In this document: positions 1-8,016 of the stretch, piece by piece
Numbering within the stretch: position 1 is the first letter of the stretch
How the letters are laid out: the number at the start of each line of letters is the position of its first letter
NCBI GenBank assembly: GCA_000989305.1
Contig: LBTB01000003.1
Coordinates: 1 to 40,435, forward strand
From: Candidatus Shapirobacteria bacterium GW2011_GWF2_37_20
GTDB taxonomy: Bacteria > Patescibacteriota > Microgenomatia > UBA12405
Direction: 5' to 3'
Length of the DNA stretch: 40,435 bases
The notes under the pieces: model-generated
Database searches by the model: none
The model's input: the letters and a program-made list of their open reading frames with translations, nothing else
What the model was told of the DNA's origin: nothing
Program-made: the position numbers and the translations under genes

Positions 1-522
1 ATTCTTAATCAAATCAAACCCAGTAGTGGTGATATTCTTATCAACGGTAAAGCCTTAAATCATTTAAAAGACAAAAGCGAAATAGATAAAATTCGACGCA
101 AGATAGGAGTTGTTTTTCAGGATTATCAACTAATAAATGATCTGACTATCGAGGAAAACATAGCTTTAAGTCTTGATATTGTGGGCTATCCTTCCATTAA
201 AAGACCTTCCCGAATTGACGAGGTTGTTAAAATGGTCAAACTCCAGCATCGCCATTTTCTCTTTCCCTCTCAATTATCTGGAGGCGAGCTTCAAAGAGCT
301 TGTTTGGCCAGAGCTTTGAGCATTGAACCTGAAGTTATCTTGGCCGACGAACCTACGGGTAATCTCGATACTGCCAATGCCTGGAATCTGGTTAAGATTC
401 TTCAAGACATCAACAAAAAATTTAAAACCACCATTATTATGACCACCCACAACACGGATATTGTTGAGTCTCTCGATAAAAAAGTTATAAAGTTAGACAA
501 AGCCGAACATGAAAATACTTAA
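1..522 (+). CDS. ftsE: FtsE-like ABC transporter ATP-binding protein, 5' end outside the window
   Basis: The ORF track starts this gene at an internal GTG (181), but frame 1 is open from base 1, so it is a partial gene running in from the left edge. The visible part holds the Q-loop (VVFQDYQL), the ABC signature (LSGGELQRACLARAL), Walker B with the catalytic Glu and D-loop (VILADEPTGNLD) and the switch His (MTTHNTD). Walker A must lie upstream of the window. The DEPTGNLD form is typical of the FtsE/LolD/MacB group. The following gene is a clear FtsX and overlaps it by 14 nt, which picks FtsE from that group. In known systems FtsE hydrolyses ATP at the cytoplasmic face and, through FtsX, switches on peptidoglycan hydrolases at the division site. 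The two genes after ftsX fit that partner role. Confidence 0.93.
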   Translation: MLNQIKPSSGDILINGKALNHLKDKSEIDKIRRKIGVVFQDYQLINDLTIEENIALSLDIVGYPSIKRPSRIDEVVKMVKLQHRHFLFPSQLSGGELQRACLARALSIEPEVILADEPTGNLDTANAWNLVKILQDINKKFKTTIIMTTHNTDIVESLDKKVIKLDKAEHENT

Positions 523-1381
523 ACTAACCTTTCACCACATTCGTCGTTCACCTTTTCAAAGCCTGGTGGCTTTCTTTACCGTTTTTGCTTGTTTTTTTAT
601 TTTGAACTCATTTTTGCTGGTAAACCGAGGTCTGAGTAATGTCTTAAATTATTTTGAAACCAAACCGGAAATTACTATCTTTTTAAAAGATGGCCTTGAT
701 CAGTCAACTGTTGAATCAGTTCAAAAAGAGTTAGCCAACTATCCTGACATAAAGGAAATTAGGTATATCTCCAAAGAAAAAGCTCTCTCCTTATACAAAG
801 ACATGAACAAGGATAATCCGCTTTTAACCGAAATGGTCACGGCTTCAATTTTGCCGGCATCTTTTGAGGTTTCTGCCTTTAATCCCAAGGTTCTTGAAGT
901 AATTGCTCAAAATTTTTCTGCCAAGAGTCAGGTAGTTGACGAAATAATCTATCAAAAAGATGTTATCCAATCCCTATTATCCTGGACTCAAATTATCCGG
1001 TATTCCGGTATCGCCCTGATTGCCTTATTTATTTCGGTTGTTTTTGTGGTCATTTTTACTCTTATCGGGATGAAAATTACCAACAGAAAGGATGAAATTA
1101 AAATTTCTCGACTCTTAGGTGCTTCCAAATTTTATGTTAAACGCCCCTTTATTCTTGAAGGGATAATCTACGGCTTAACCGGTAGTATTATCGGCTTTCT
1201 TTTAAGCTTTTTAATTATTTATAATTTTCGGACAACTATCAATTCGTTTTTTCAACCAATAATTTTTGTTCCAAACCTTACTTTTTTTGAACCCCTGCTC
1301 TTATTGGCCGAAATTTCCGTAGGTATTTTTGTTGGTCTATCTGCTAGTTGGCTTGGAGCTAGAAGATATATCAAATGGTAA
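509..1381 (+). CDS. ftsX: FtsX-like cell-division membrane protein
   Basis: This 290-residue protein has the FtsX layout. A short cytoplasmic N-terminus leads to TM1 (about 20-41), an extracytoplasmic domain (about 42-160) and three further TM helices (about 165-190, 213-238 and 258-282). The last three form the FtsX permease domain, with a typical RLLGAS motif in the loop after TM2. Length is normal for the family. Known FtsX proteins form a complex with FtsE, and their outer loop binds the coiled coil of a hydrolase or hydrolase activator such as EnvC, PcsB or RipC. The start overlaps ftsE by 14 nt and the end overlaps the next gene by 7 nt, so translational coupling is likely. The two coiled-coil hydrolases downstream are the obvious candidate partners. 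Confidence 0.93.
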   Translation: MKILKLTFHHIRRSPFQSLVAFFTVFACFFILNSFLLVNRGLSNVLNYFETKPEITIFLKDGLDQSTVESVQKELANYPDIKEIRYISKEKALSLYKDMNKDNPLLTEMVTASILPASFEVSAFNPKVLEVIAQNFSAKSQVVDEIIYQKDVIQSLLSWTQIIRYSGIALIALFISVVFVVIFTLIGMKITNRKDEIKISRLLGASKFYVKRPFILEGIIYGLTGSIIGFLLSFLIIYNFRTTINSFFQPIIFVPNLTFFEPLLLLAEISVGIFVGLSASWLGARRYIKW

Positions 1382-2529
1382 AAAAAATATTTCTCCTCTT
1401 TATTTTGTCTTTTTTTCTTTGCCTTTCATCACCGGTCCTTGCCGTTGAGGATTACCAAAACATGACCCTAGATGAGCTCCAAGTTCTTAAGGATCAATTA
1501 GTAAAAGATAGCAGTACTCTTTCGAGCCAGATAAAACTAATCAGTATTCAAATTGCTCAGACTCAGCAAAAAATCAAACAAACCACCATTTCTATTGCTA
1601 CTCTAAAAAATAACATTGTTAACTTAACAGGAAAAATAGGCAATTTAGATATATCCCTCAACGATCTCTCCGCCGCCTACCTAGAACAAATTTCTCTCAA
1701 CTACAAACTTCAGAAAAAAATTCCCATCTTTAACTTGATTATTTCCGGGAATTTAAACGATTATTTGGAAAGGTATAAATATGTTTCCCTGATACAAAAA
1801 AATAGCCAAGACGCTTTGGTGAATTTAGAAACTACCAGAATCGCCCTAGACCAGGAAAAGCAAGACAAGGCTCAAAAGCAAAAAGAACTGGAAAAGCTGG
1901 AAATTCAACTCGCCAAACAACAAAAAGATTTAAATTCTCAAAACAACATAAAAAATCAACTTCTTCAAACCACCCAAAAACAACTAAACGAAGTTCTATC
2001 CCAACTTAGTGCCCTAAGAAACTTCTCTTCGGCTTATGGCTCATCTTGTCTTGATTCTGTTCCCGGTGCCGGAAGCGACGGAAATTTCTATAGTCAACGG
2101 GATCCCCGTTGGTGTAATCAAACAATTGGCTACTCTTCAGATTCTATTGGAGCTGTGGGTTGTTACATTAGTAGCATTGCCATGACGTTTAAGAAGTTAG
2201 GTTCTGATATCAGTCCCTCTGCTTATGCCGCCATCCCCAGTAATTTCCAATATAACTCCGCTTATGCCAGAGTTCCTTCGCCACCTTCTGGATATGTCTA
2301 CAAACAAGTTTCTTACAGCTCAGCTGTAATTGATGAAGAATTAAAAGCTGGTCGTTACGTTATTGCTCAACTTTCAATGAGGACAGTTTCCGGTATGCAT
2401 TTTGTGGTAATTATTAGCGGTTCGGACGGAAATTATAAAATTCACGATCCCTGGTTTGGAGCTGACAAAAACTTTAACGAAAGATATTCCTCTTCGTCAG
2501 TTTTAAGCCTTCGCTTAATAACCAAATAA
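1375..2529 (+). CDS. Secreted coiled-coil protein with C39-like cysteine peptidase domain
   Basis: This 384-residue protein has a Sec signal peptide (cut predicted after VLA, residue 23). A long heptad-rich coiled coil (about 30-215) has a central hydrophobic break (KIPIFNLIISGNLNDYLE). A C-terminal papain-like domain (about 232-384) resembles Peptidase_C39_2. The likely catalytic residues are Cys263 (GAVGCYISS), His342 (SGMHFVV) and Asp358 (IHDPW). The layout matches PcsB and other FtsEX-controlled peptidoglycan hydrolases, although PcsB carries a CHAP domain and the family here looks like C39. It overlaps ftsX by 7 nt. A peptidoglycan endopeptidase or amidase activated by FtsEX is the best guess. 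C39-like domains also cleave bacteriocin leaders, so the substrate is inferred from context. Its coiled coil is clearly paralogous to that of the next gene. Confidence 0.82.
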   Translation: MVKKIFLLFILSFFLCLSSPVLAVEDYQNMTLDELQVLKDQLVKDSSTLSSQIKLISIQIAQTQQKIKQTTISIATLKNNIVNLTGKIGNLDISLNDLSAAYLEQISLNYKLQKKIPIFNLIISGNLNDYLERYKYVSLIQKNSQDALVNLETTRIALDQEKQDKAQKQKELEKLEIQLAKQQKDLNSQNNIKNQLLQTTQKQLNEVLSQLSALRNFSSAYGSSCLDSVPGAGSDGNFYSQRDPRWCNQTIGYSSDSIGAVGCYISSIAMTFKKLGSDISPSAYAAIPSNFQYNSAYARVPSPPSGYVYKQVSYSSAVIDEELKAGRYVIAQLSMRTVSGMHFVVIISGSDGNYKIHDPWFGADKNFNERYSSSSVLSLRLITK

Positions 2530-2532
2530 AGA

Positions 2533-3654
2533 ATGTTTAAAACGATATTTGTCATCGTATTTTTCATCATGACTATATCGTCGGGTCCCATAAAAGCCCA
2601 GAGCTTAAATGAATTAGGCGATCAAATTATGGAATATACCAAAAAACTCTATCAACTGGCTAAATCAAAAGACACCCTTAATAACCAAATAAAGATTATT
2701 GACATTCAAATTGCTCAAACTCAATTAAAAATTCAACAGACCCTTGCCACCATTAATCAGCTCAAGGGAGATATTGCCGATTTAACAGCAGAAATCGATG
2801 ATCTTGATGTGTCTTTAAATGACCTTTCCCAAATTTATCTACAGGAAATAAATCAAAACTATAAACTTCAAAAAAGAATTCCTTTTCTAGCCATAATTGC
2901 CTCAGGTAATTTCAATAATTTCTTTGAAAGTTATAAGTACCTTTCAATTATTCAAAAAAATAATCAGGAGACCTTGTTAAGCATGGAAACAGCTCGAACC
3001 AACCTCGATATTCAAAAACAAATCAAAGCCAAAAAACAAAAGGAGCTGGAAAACCAGGAAATTGAACTCGCTTCTCAGCAAAGTAACCTTGCCGCTCAAA
3101 AAACCTCAAAAGTCGGACTTTTAGAAGTGACAAAAAATGATGAAGCTCGTTACCAAAAACTCAAGCAGGCCGCTGAAGAGGAACTAAGCTCACTTCTCGG
3201 AGCCACCTTTGCTTATAAGAAAACTGTCAAAAAAGGGGATTTAATCGGTTTAATGGGTAACACTGGCTATTCCTTTGGTGACCATTTACACTTTGGCTTA
3301 TATAACCTGACCGAGAGTAACTTAAATTCCTGGACTTATGCCAACGATATTGATGCTACCAGCTATCTTAACGAGCATCGTTGGCCCATGAACGGGCTTG
3401 ACTCTATTAATAGTGTCTGTGAAGCTCTTGGCTCAAGCAATTGTCTTACTCAGCTTCGTGGGAACACAAAATATTCTTATCTTTATAGTGATCGTTTTCA
3501 TCATGGCCTGGACATGGTCGCCACCGACAAAAGAATTTTTGCAATTGAAGATGGTGTTGCCTACACTTTCCGAAATACCAAAAGTAGTCTGGGTAATCAC
3601 GTCAAAATATTTCACCCCGACGGTAAAATGACCCTTTATCTTCATTTGCAATAA
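2533..3654 (+). CDS. Secreted coiled-coil protein with circularly permuted M23 (LytM) peptidase domain
   Basis: This 373-residue protein has a signal peptide (cut predicted after IKA, residue 22) and a coiled coil (about 25-220) closely similar to that of the preceding gene, for example IDIQIAQTQLKIQQT and NYKLQKRIP. The C-terminus has all M23 motifs but in swapped order. The normally last part (KKGDLIGLMGNTG, then HLHF with His251/His253) comes first. After a linker of about 70 residues with WPMNG comes the normally first part (HHGLD, His323/Asp327), and the protein ends right after YLHLQ (His371). The Zn ligands (His323, Asp327, His253) and the accessory histidines (251, 371) are all kept, so an active fold is plausible. 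The stop is followed at once by a terminator, so no missing half lies downstream. A peptidoglycan DD-endopeptidase or an EnvC-like activator under FtsEX control is inferred. Confidence 0.85.
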   Translation: MFKTIFVIVFFIMTISSGPIKAQSLNELGDQIMEYTKKLYQLAKSKDTLNNQIKIIDIQIAQTQLKIQQTLATINQLKGDIADLTAEIDDLDVSLNDLSQIYLQEINQNYKLQKRIPFLAIIASGNFNNFFESYKYLSIIQKNNQETLLSMETARTNLDIQKQIKAKKQKELENQEIELASQQSNLAAQKTSKVGLLEVTKNDEARYQKLKQAAEEELSSLLGATFAYKKTVKKGDLIGLMGNTGYSFGDHLHFGLYNLTESNLNSWTYANDIDATSYLNEHRWPMNGLDSINSVCEALGSSNCLTQLRGNTKYSYLYSDRFHHGLDMVATDKRIFAIEDGVAYTFRNTKSSLGNHVKIFHPDGKMTLYLHLQ

Positions 3655-3684
3655 AAAATCCCCCACTTTTTGGTGGGGGATTTT
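3655..3684. terminator. Rho-independent terminator, probably bidirectional
   Basis: TCCCCCAC pairs perfectly with GTGGGGGA around a 6-nt loop. The stem is flanked by AAAA on the left and TTTT on the right, so it has a U-tract in both directions. It starts directly after the stop of the permuted M23 gene and sits 16 nt from the stop of the convergent gene at 3701-4291, so it can serve both. It is the only strong terminator hairpin I see in the window. Confidence 0.93.
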
Positions 3685-3700
3685 GTTTAGTTTATCTTAC

Positions 3701-4291
3701 TTAGTAGCCTCTGGCTAGTTTTCTTAAGGCTAAAGCAGCTAAAGACAAGGTTAAGGCAATTCCTGTTTTTAATACAAGGTCGTTGCTACCTGTACTCGGG
3801 CTGGTTTTAGTAGCTACATAAAAGGTAGCTGTATCTCGGTCACAAACATTATTGCTACAGACAGTAGCTACATTTGTTTGAGACATTGAAGAATTTGTGT
3901 TTATAACCTTAGCTCTTAAGGTAAAGTTTCTGGTTTCACCTACAGCTAAAGTATCAATTTTCCAGCTAACTTGACGATTAATTTTGTCAATTTCACCGGG
4001 GGCTAAAATGATCTGGTTAACTACCGGATAAAAATCTTTAACAATTAGGTTGTAAAGTATATCTTTACCGGTATTTTCCACCAAAATGTTAAAATCCATC
4101 AGATCATCACCAACAAAGATTTTTTGGTCACGACCGATATTGTCATAGAAGTTACTATCATCTATAGGTCTAATTTTTTTATCAATAGAAACTTGATAAT
4201 CAACCTCTCCTTGAGAATACGAATCAGCCAATACTCCCGAAGGAAAAACCAAAGCGCTCAACATCAAGAATGATAAGATTATTTTTTTCAT
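3701..4291 (-). CDS. Small secreted DUF11-like surface protein with sorting-like tail
   Basis: This 196-residue protein has a signal peptide (cut predicted after VLA, residue 22). One Ig-like beta domain (about 45-155) follows and has the style of DUF11/conserved-repeat domains: VENTGKDILYNLIVKDFYP, LAPGE, and a W-x-I-x-x-L-x-x-G-E-T pattern. The tail carries SPSTG (164-168), a hydrophobic helix and a basic end (RKLARGY), which resembles an LPxTG sorting signal although the first residue is Ser. It may be anchored by a sortase-like enzyme or simply by its C-terminal helix. No sortase gene is in the window. It could be a surface substrate for the glycosylation enzymes to the right, but nothing in the sequence proves this. 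Confidence 0.75.
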   Translation of the reverse strand: MKKIILSFLMLSALVFPSGVLADSYSQGEVDYQVSIDKKIRPIDDSNFYDNIGRDQKIFVGDDLMDFNILVENTGKDILYNLIVKDFYPVVNQIILAPGEIDKINRQVSWKIDTLAVGETRNFTLRAKVINTNSSMSQTNVATVCSNNVCDRDTATFYVATKTSPSTGSNDLVLKTGIALTLSLAALALRKLARGY

Positions 4292-4302
4292 ATAAATATT
4301 TG

Positions 4303-4331
4303 ATAATAACTTAATATTAGAGGATAGTATA
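4303..4331 (-). promoter_or_regulatory. Candidate promoter region for the DUF11-like gene
   Basis: Reading the minus strand there are two -10-like hexamers: TATACT (complement of 4326-4331, 34 nt before the ATG) and TATTAT (complement of 4303-4308, 11 nt before it). No clear -35 or Shine-Dalgarno is seen. The 83-nt divergent gap 4292-4374 holds nothing else apart from the opposing promoter. Confidence 0.35.
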
Positions 4332-4359
4332 TCTTATTTTTTCCTTAAGTCAAGTCTTT

Positions 4360-4374
4360 TGCTATACTGACAAT
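4360..4374 (+). promoter_or_regulatory. Extended -10 promoter giving a probably leaderless mRNA
   Basis: TGCTATACT is an extended -10 element (TGn plus TATACT at 4363-4368) that ends 6 nt before the ATG at 4375. Transcription starting at the usual distance would begin at or next to the A of ATG. No Shine-Dalgarno is present. A -35 is not obvious, as expected for an extended -10 promoter. Confidence 0.6.
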
Positions 4375-5103
4375 ATGAAAGGCAAATTAATCGATGAACT
4401 ATCCGTTTTTTTTCCTTGCTATAACGAAGAAAAAAACATTACCAATACGGTTTCCAAAGCCGTTAAGGTTTTAGAAAGTATTGCCCAAAAATGGGAAATT
4501 ATTATTATCAACGACGGTTCAAAGGACAACACCGCCGCAGTTGCCCTTAAAATTAAAAAACAATATTCCCCTCACATTAAAATAGTTACCCACAATCCCA
4601 ATCGTGGCTATGGTGCCGCCTTTAAAAGTGGTTTATACAACTCAAAATATGAATGGATTGCTTTTACTGATTCTGATGGACAGTTTGATTTTTCCGAAAT
4701 CAAAAACTTTATAAAAACTCAACAAAAAACCAAGGCTGATCTGGTTATTGGATATTATTTAGGCCGAAAAGTTTCCCCTCTAGTTGTTTTCACTTCAAAA
4801 ATTTGGGAATTAATTGTTTTTATTCTTTTCGGTCTTCATGTGACTGATATCGATTGTGGTTTTAAACTGGTTAGAAAAAAGGTAGTCGACACCATCCCCA
4901 AGCTTGAAGCCGAAAGGGGAGCCTTTATTAGTAGCGAATTCCTGATTAAATCTAAAAAAGCCGGTTTCAAGATCACTGAAATCGGAGTTCATCATTATCC
5001 CCGGACTGAAGGTCAAGCCACCGGACGCCAACTAAAGGTGATTATTAAAAGCTTTACCGATCTTTTTAAACTTTGGTATAAAATTAATTTTACCCGTGCT
5101 TAA
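4375..5103 (+). CDS. GT2 glycosyltransferase, DPM1-like polyprenyl-phosphate sugar synthase
   Basis: This 242-residue GT-A enzyme has the order seen in dolichyl/polyprenyl-phosphate mannose or glucose synthases. It has the N-terminal nucleotide-binding motif (FFPCYNEEKN, then INDGSKDNT), the acidic metal motif (FTDSDGQFD) and the IDCGFKL and EFLIKSKKAG segments typical of DPM1-like proteins. It should transfer a sugar from a nucleotide donor to polyprenyl phosphate on the cytoplasmic side. No strong C-terminal TM pair is seen, so it is probably a peripheral enzyme. It is the first gene of a transcription unit and overlaps the following GT-C gene by 8 nt, which suggests that it makes the lipid-linked donor used by the GT-C enzymes. 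The sugar cannot be read from sequence. Confidence 0.88.
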   Translation: MKGKLIDELSVFFPCYNEEKNITNTVSKAVKVLESIAQKWEIIIINDGSKDNTAAVALKIKKQYSPHIKIVTHNPNRGYGAAFKSGLYNSKYEWIAFTDSDGQFDFSEIKNFIKTQQKTKADLVIGYYLGRKVSPLVVFTSKIWELIVFILFGLHVTDIDCGFKLVRKKVVDTIPKLEAERGAFISSEFLIKSKKAGFKITEIGVHHYPRTEGQATGRQLKVIIKSFTDLFKLWYKINFTRA

Positions 5104-6517
5104 AAAATTTCTCTCCAAAAACTGGTTATTGCTCTTAATTTTACTTATTGCCGCGTTCTGCCGTCTTTACCGCATTTCCGACTATATGGAGTTTTTGGGT
5201 GATCAGGGTCGGGACGTGGTTATCGTCCGCGATTTTCTCAAGAACGGCAATCTCTTCTTTATTGGTCCTCAAACCAGTATCGGCAACATGTATCTGGGTC
5301 CCTTTTACTATTATCTAATCGCCCCAGCCTTACTTTTAGCTAATTTTAATCCAGTTGGCCCAGCCATTTTCGTTGCTCTTCTCTCTGTAGCTACCGCTTA
5401 TTTAATCTTTTATGTTTCTAAAAAATGGTTTAACCCCACCACTGCTTATGTCGCTACTTTTCTTTACGCCATTTCCCCGACCGCTATAAAATTTGCCAAT
5501 TTTTCCTGGAACCCAAACATTATGCCCTTTTTCGCTCTACTTTTTATCTATATGATGACGGAAAAACGCTATCTTTGGGCCTCCCTGGCATTTGCTATGT
5601 GCCTCAACTCTCATTATTTGGCTTTAATCTTACTTCCTGTTGCCGCCTTAATTTGGATAAAGGATTATTCCAAAGCATCTATTAAACCCACTCTTCTGGC
5701 AATTGGTATTTTTCTTCTTTCCCTTACTCCTCAGCTTCTTTTTGACATCAAACATCAGGGTCAAAATATAAATGCCTTAAGTACTTTTTTTGTGAAACGG
5801 GAAACCACCGTCAACCTAAAAGTTTATAAGTCCCTACCTGTGATTCCCGAGCTTTTTAATCAAATCAATACCAGTCTTTTAGCCGGAAAAAATATTACCT
5901 TTGGAATTATTGTCTCGATTGTCCTCTTCTTGGGCTTAGTCTACCTGTACCTTAAGCATCGCCATCAAAAATATGTCTACTGCCTTTTGTGGTACTTTTT
6001 TGGTTTAGTTGGACTTGGGCTCTACAAACAGCATATCTACGACCATTATTTTGGTTTTTTATTCCCGGTTTTATTTATGTTAATGGGCTATCTCATAAGT
6101 AAATTACCAAAGCTATTTGCTCTTCCTCTATTTATTTCACTGACCATATTTTCCCTACTTCAAAATCCTTTTCGCTGGCAGCCAAATTCTCAATTAAAAA
6201 CCACCACAGAAATTGTTGATTTGATAATTTCTAATTCCCACAATCAGGATTTTAATTTTGCTCTACTGGCTAAACAAAATTACGATCCCCCCTATAGATA
6301 CATTTTGTCTGAAAAAAATTCTCCGGTTAAATTACTTCAGGAAAAAATTACTGATCAGCTTTTTGTTGTTTGTGAACCCTTTCAAATTGAATGTAATCCG
6401 ATTAATAATCCGGAATGGGGCGTAGCTGCCTTTGGTTGGGCTAAAATTGATACTCAATGGGAAATAAATGGCATAAAAATATTTAAACTGATAAAAAATT
6501 CTAGCGGCCAAAAATGA
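5096..6517 (+). CDS. GT-C membrane glycosyltransferase, DQGRD subfamily
   Basis: This 473-residue multi-pass protein has about ten or more hydrophobic helices. After TM1 the outer loop carries the acidic motif GDQGRD (Asp36, Asp40), followed by FIGPQTS and YLGPFYYYL. These occupy the place of the catalytic Asp/Glu loop of GT39/ArnT-like enzymes. A second shared motif (LFDIKH) lies mid-protein, and there is a small soluble C-terminal part. It is expected to use polyprenyl-phosphate sugar on the outer membrane face; the acceptor is unknown. It starts at GTG, 8 nt inside the upstream DPM1-like gene, and overlaps the next gene by ATGA. Four close relatives in the window share the same signature (6514, 8017, 9493 and 19387). 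Confidence 0.8.
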   Translation: MLKKFLSKNWLLLLILLIAAFCRLYRISDYMEFLGDQGRDVVIVRDFLKNGNLFFIGPQTSIGNMYLGPFYYYLIAPALLLANFNPVGPAIFVALLSVATAYLIFYVSKKWFNPTTAYVATFLYAISPTAIKFANFSWNPNIMPFFALLFIYMMTEKRYLWASLAFAMCLNSHYLALILLPVAALIWIKDYSKASIKPTLLAIGIFLLSLTPQLLFDIKHQGQNINALSTFFVKRETTVNLKVYKSLPVIPELFNQINTSLLAGKNITFGIIVSIVLFLGLVYLYLKHRHQKYVYCLLWYFFGLVGLGLYKQHIYDHYFGFLFPVLFMLMGYLISKLPKLFALPLFISLTIFSLLQNPFRWQPNSQLKTTTEIVDLIISNSHNQDFNFALLAKQNYDPPYRYILSEKNSPVKLLQEKITDQLFVVCEPFQIECNPINNPEWGVAAFGWAKIDTQWEINGIKIFKLIKNSSGQK

Positions 6518-8016
6518 AATTAAAAACTCCTTTACTCAAAATACTTCCGATTCTTATTACTTGGGGTGTTGGTTTTTTTCTCAGATGTTATCGTCAATCA
6601 TCACTTTTGCCATTTTATTACGACCAGGGCCGTGATGCTAAAATGGCTGCTGATATTATCTCATTAAAAAACTTTCCCGCCATTGGCCCTACTACCGGCA
6701 TTGACGGTTTGTTTTTAGGTCCTTTTTGGTATTACCTAATTACTCCTGGTTATTTTGTCGGAAATGGTAATCCGGTAATAGCTAGCTATTTCATTGCCTT
6801 TTTAGAAAGCCTGACTATCCCCCTAATCTATTATTTGGTCAAATTATATTGGCGCCGGGACACTGCTTATGCTGCTTCAATTCTCTGGGCTTTCAGCCAC
6901 TATCTTATTCGTTCTAGTCGTTGGTTTAGCAATCCTTCACCCTTACCCACAATGGTTTTGTTATTAATGATATTTCTTTTAAAAATATTTAAAGACAAAA
7001 AATATTACTACCTTCCCTGGGTAGCTTTAATATTGGGTATCTCTCTGCAGCTTGAGGCAGCCTCTGCCATCTTCTTTATTCCCATCATTCTTATTTTTTT
7101 TGCCACAAACTTTTCAGCAATAAAAAAAATAAAAATTGTTATTTGGGTAAAAAGTGTTATCGCTTTTGGGGTATTATTGCTACCCCAATTAGCTTTCGAA
7201 TTAAAAAATAATTTTCTAATTTCAAAAAATTTCTTTGGCTTTCTTACTGGTAAGGTAAATTCTGATAGTGGTAAGTCATGGGCTATACCTACCTACAATT
7301 TTATTATTTCACGCCTGGATACATACTACCAAGCCTTTTTCTCCAAACTGGATACCAATGTTACCCAAATATCACTTGTTTTTTTAACCATCTTTTTAAT
7401 TGGTCTCATATTTTTGATAATCAAAAAAAGGACGGATATTTTTATAAAATTAGAACTTCTATGGCTACTTGTTCCTCTTTTTCTTCTTATATTTTTTGTT
7501 GGAAATTACGGCAACTTATATGACTATTACTTAACCGGATTTTTTCCTTCATTCATTATACTTTTTGCTGTTGTTATTACTTTTCCCAAAAATATTCTGC
7601 CTTATCTTATTCTAATTGTCTTATCTTTTGTTTATTTTTTCAAAGGTACCTATGTTCCACTTCGTAATTATCTTAGTGCAGGTATCGATGGCCCCAACAC
7701 CATAGCCTACGGTAACGAAATCGCCGCTGTTGACTATGTCTGTCAAAAGAATTCAGAGAACCCGGGTAATTTTGATGTTTATGTTCCCCCTGTTATTGCC
7801 CATTCCTATGACTATTTATTTCAATGGAGACGCTCTCAAAATCTTTGCAAAGATTTTGTTCAGGAGAGAAATTCTAATCTGTACATTATTTATGAAGTTG
7901 ATCCACCTCACCCAGAAAGGCTACACAATTGGTTTGATAAATACAAACAAGACAAAATAATTCATGAGGAATTATTCGGCGGTGTTCGAGTCAAGCAGCT
8001 TTTACGCCAACCCTAG
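6514..8016 (+). CDS. GT-C membrane glycosyltransferase, DQGRD subfamily
   Basis: This 500-residue multi-pass protein is paralogous to its upstream neighbour. The first outer loop has YYDQGRD (Asp37, Asp41), then AIGPTTG and FLGPFWYYL. The mid motif is LAFELKNNF, and a YDYLFQW segment lies near the end. It is translationally coupled to the preceding gene through an ATGA overlap. It likely transfers a lipid-linked sugar at the outer face of the membrane. Its TAG stop (8014-8016) abuts the stop of the convergent gene (8017-8019) with no base between, so there is no room for a terminator and the two transcripts must run into each other. Confidence 0.8.
   Translation: MKLKTPLLKILPILITWGVGFFLRCYRQSSLLPFYYDQGRDAKMAADIISLKNFPAIGPTTGIDGLFLGPFWYYLITPGYFVGNGNPVIASYFIAFLESLTIPLIYYLVKLYWRRDTAYAASILWAFSHYLIRSSRWFSNPSPLPTMVLLLMIFLLKIFKDKKYYYLPWVALILGISLQLEAASAIFFIPIILIFFATNFSAIKKIKIVIWVKSVIAFGVLLLPQLAFELKNNFLISKNFFGFLTGKVNSDSGKSWAIPTYNFIISRLDTYYQAFFSKLDTNVTQISLVFLTIFLIGLIFLIIKKRTDIFIKLELLWLLVPLFLLIFFVGNYGNLYDYYLTGFFPSFIILFAVVITFPKNILPYLILIVLSFVYFFKGTYVPLRNYLSAGIDGPNTIAYGNEIAAVDYVCQKNSENPGNFDVYVPPVIAHSYDYLFQWRRSQNLCKDFVQERNSNLYIIYEVDPPHPERLHNWFDKYKQDKIIHEELFGGVRVKQLLRQP

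Noticed and set aside
3398-3666. Two short ORFs (77 aa each, both strands) over the M23 region that might hint at a frameshifted peptidase
   Set aside because: The main frame is open through all M23 motifs and ends directly at a terminator, so these are shadows and no frameshift explains the swapped order.
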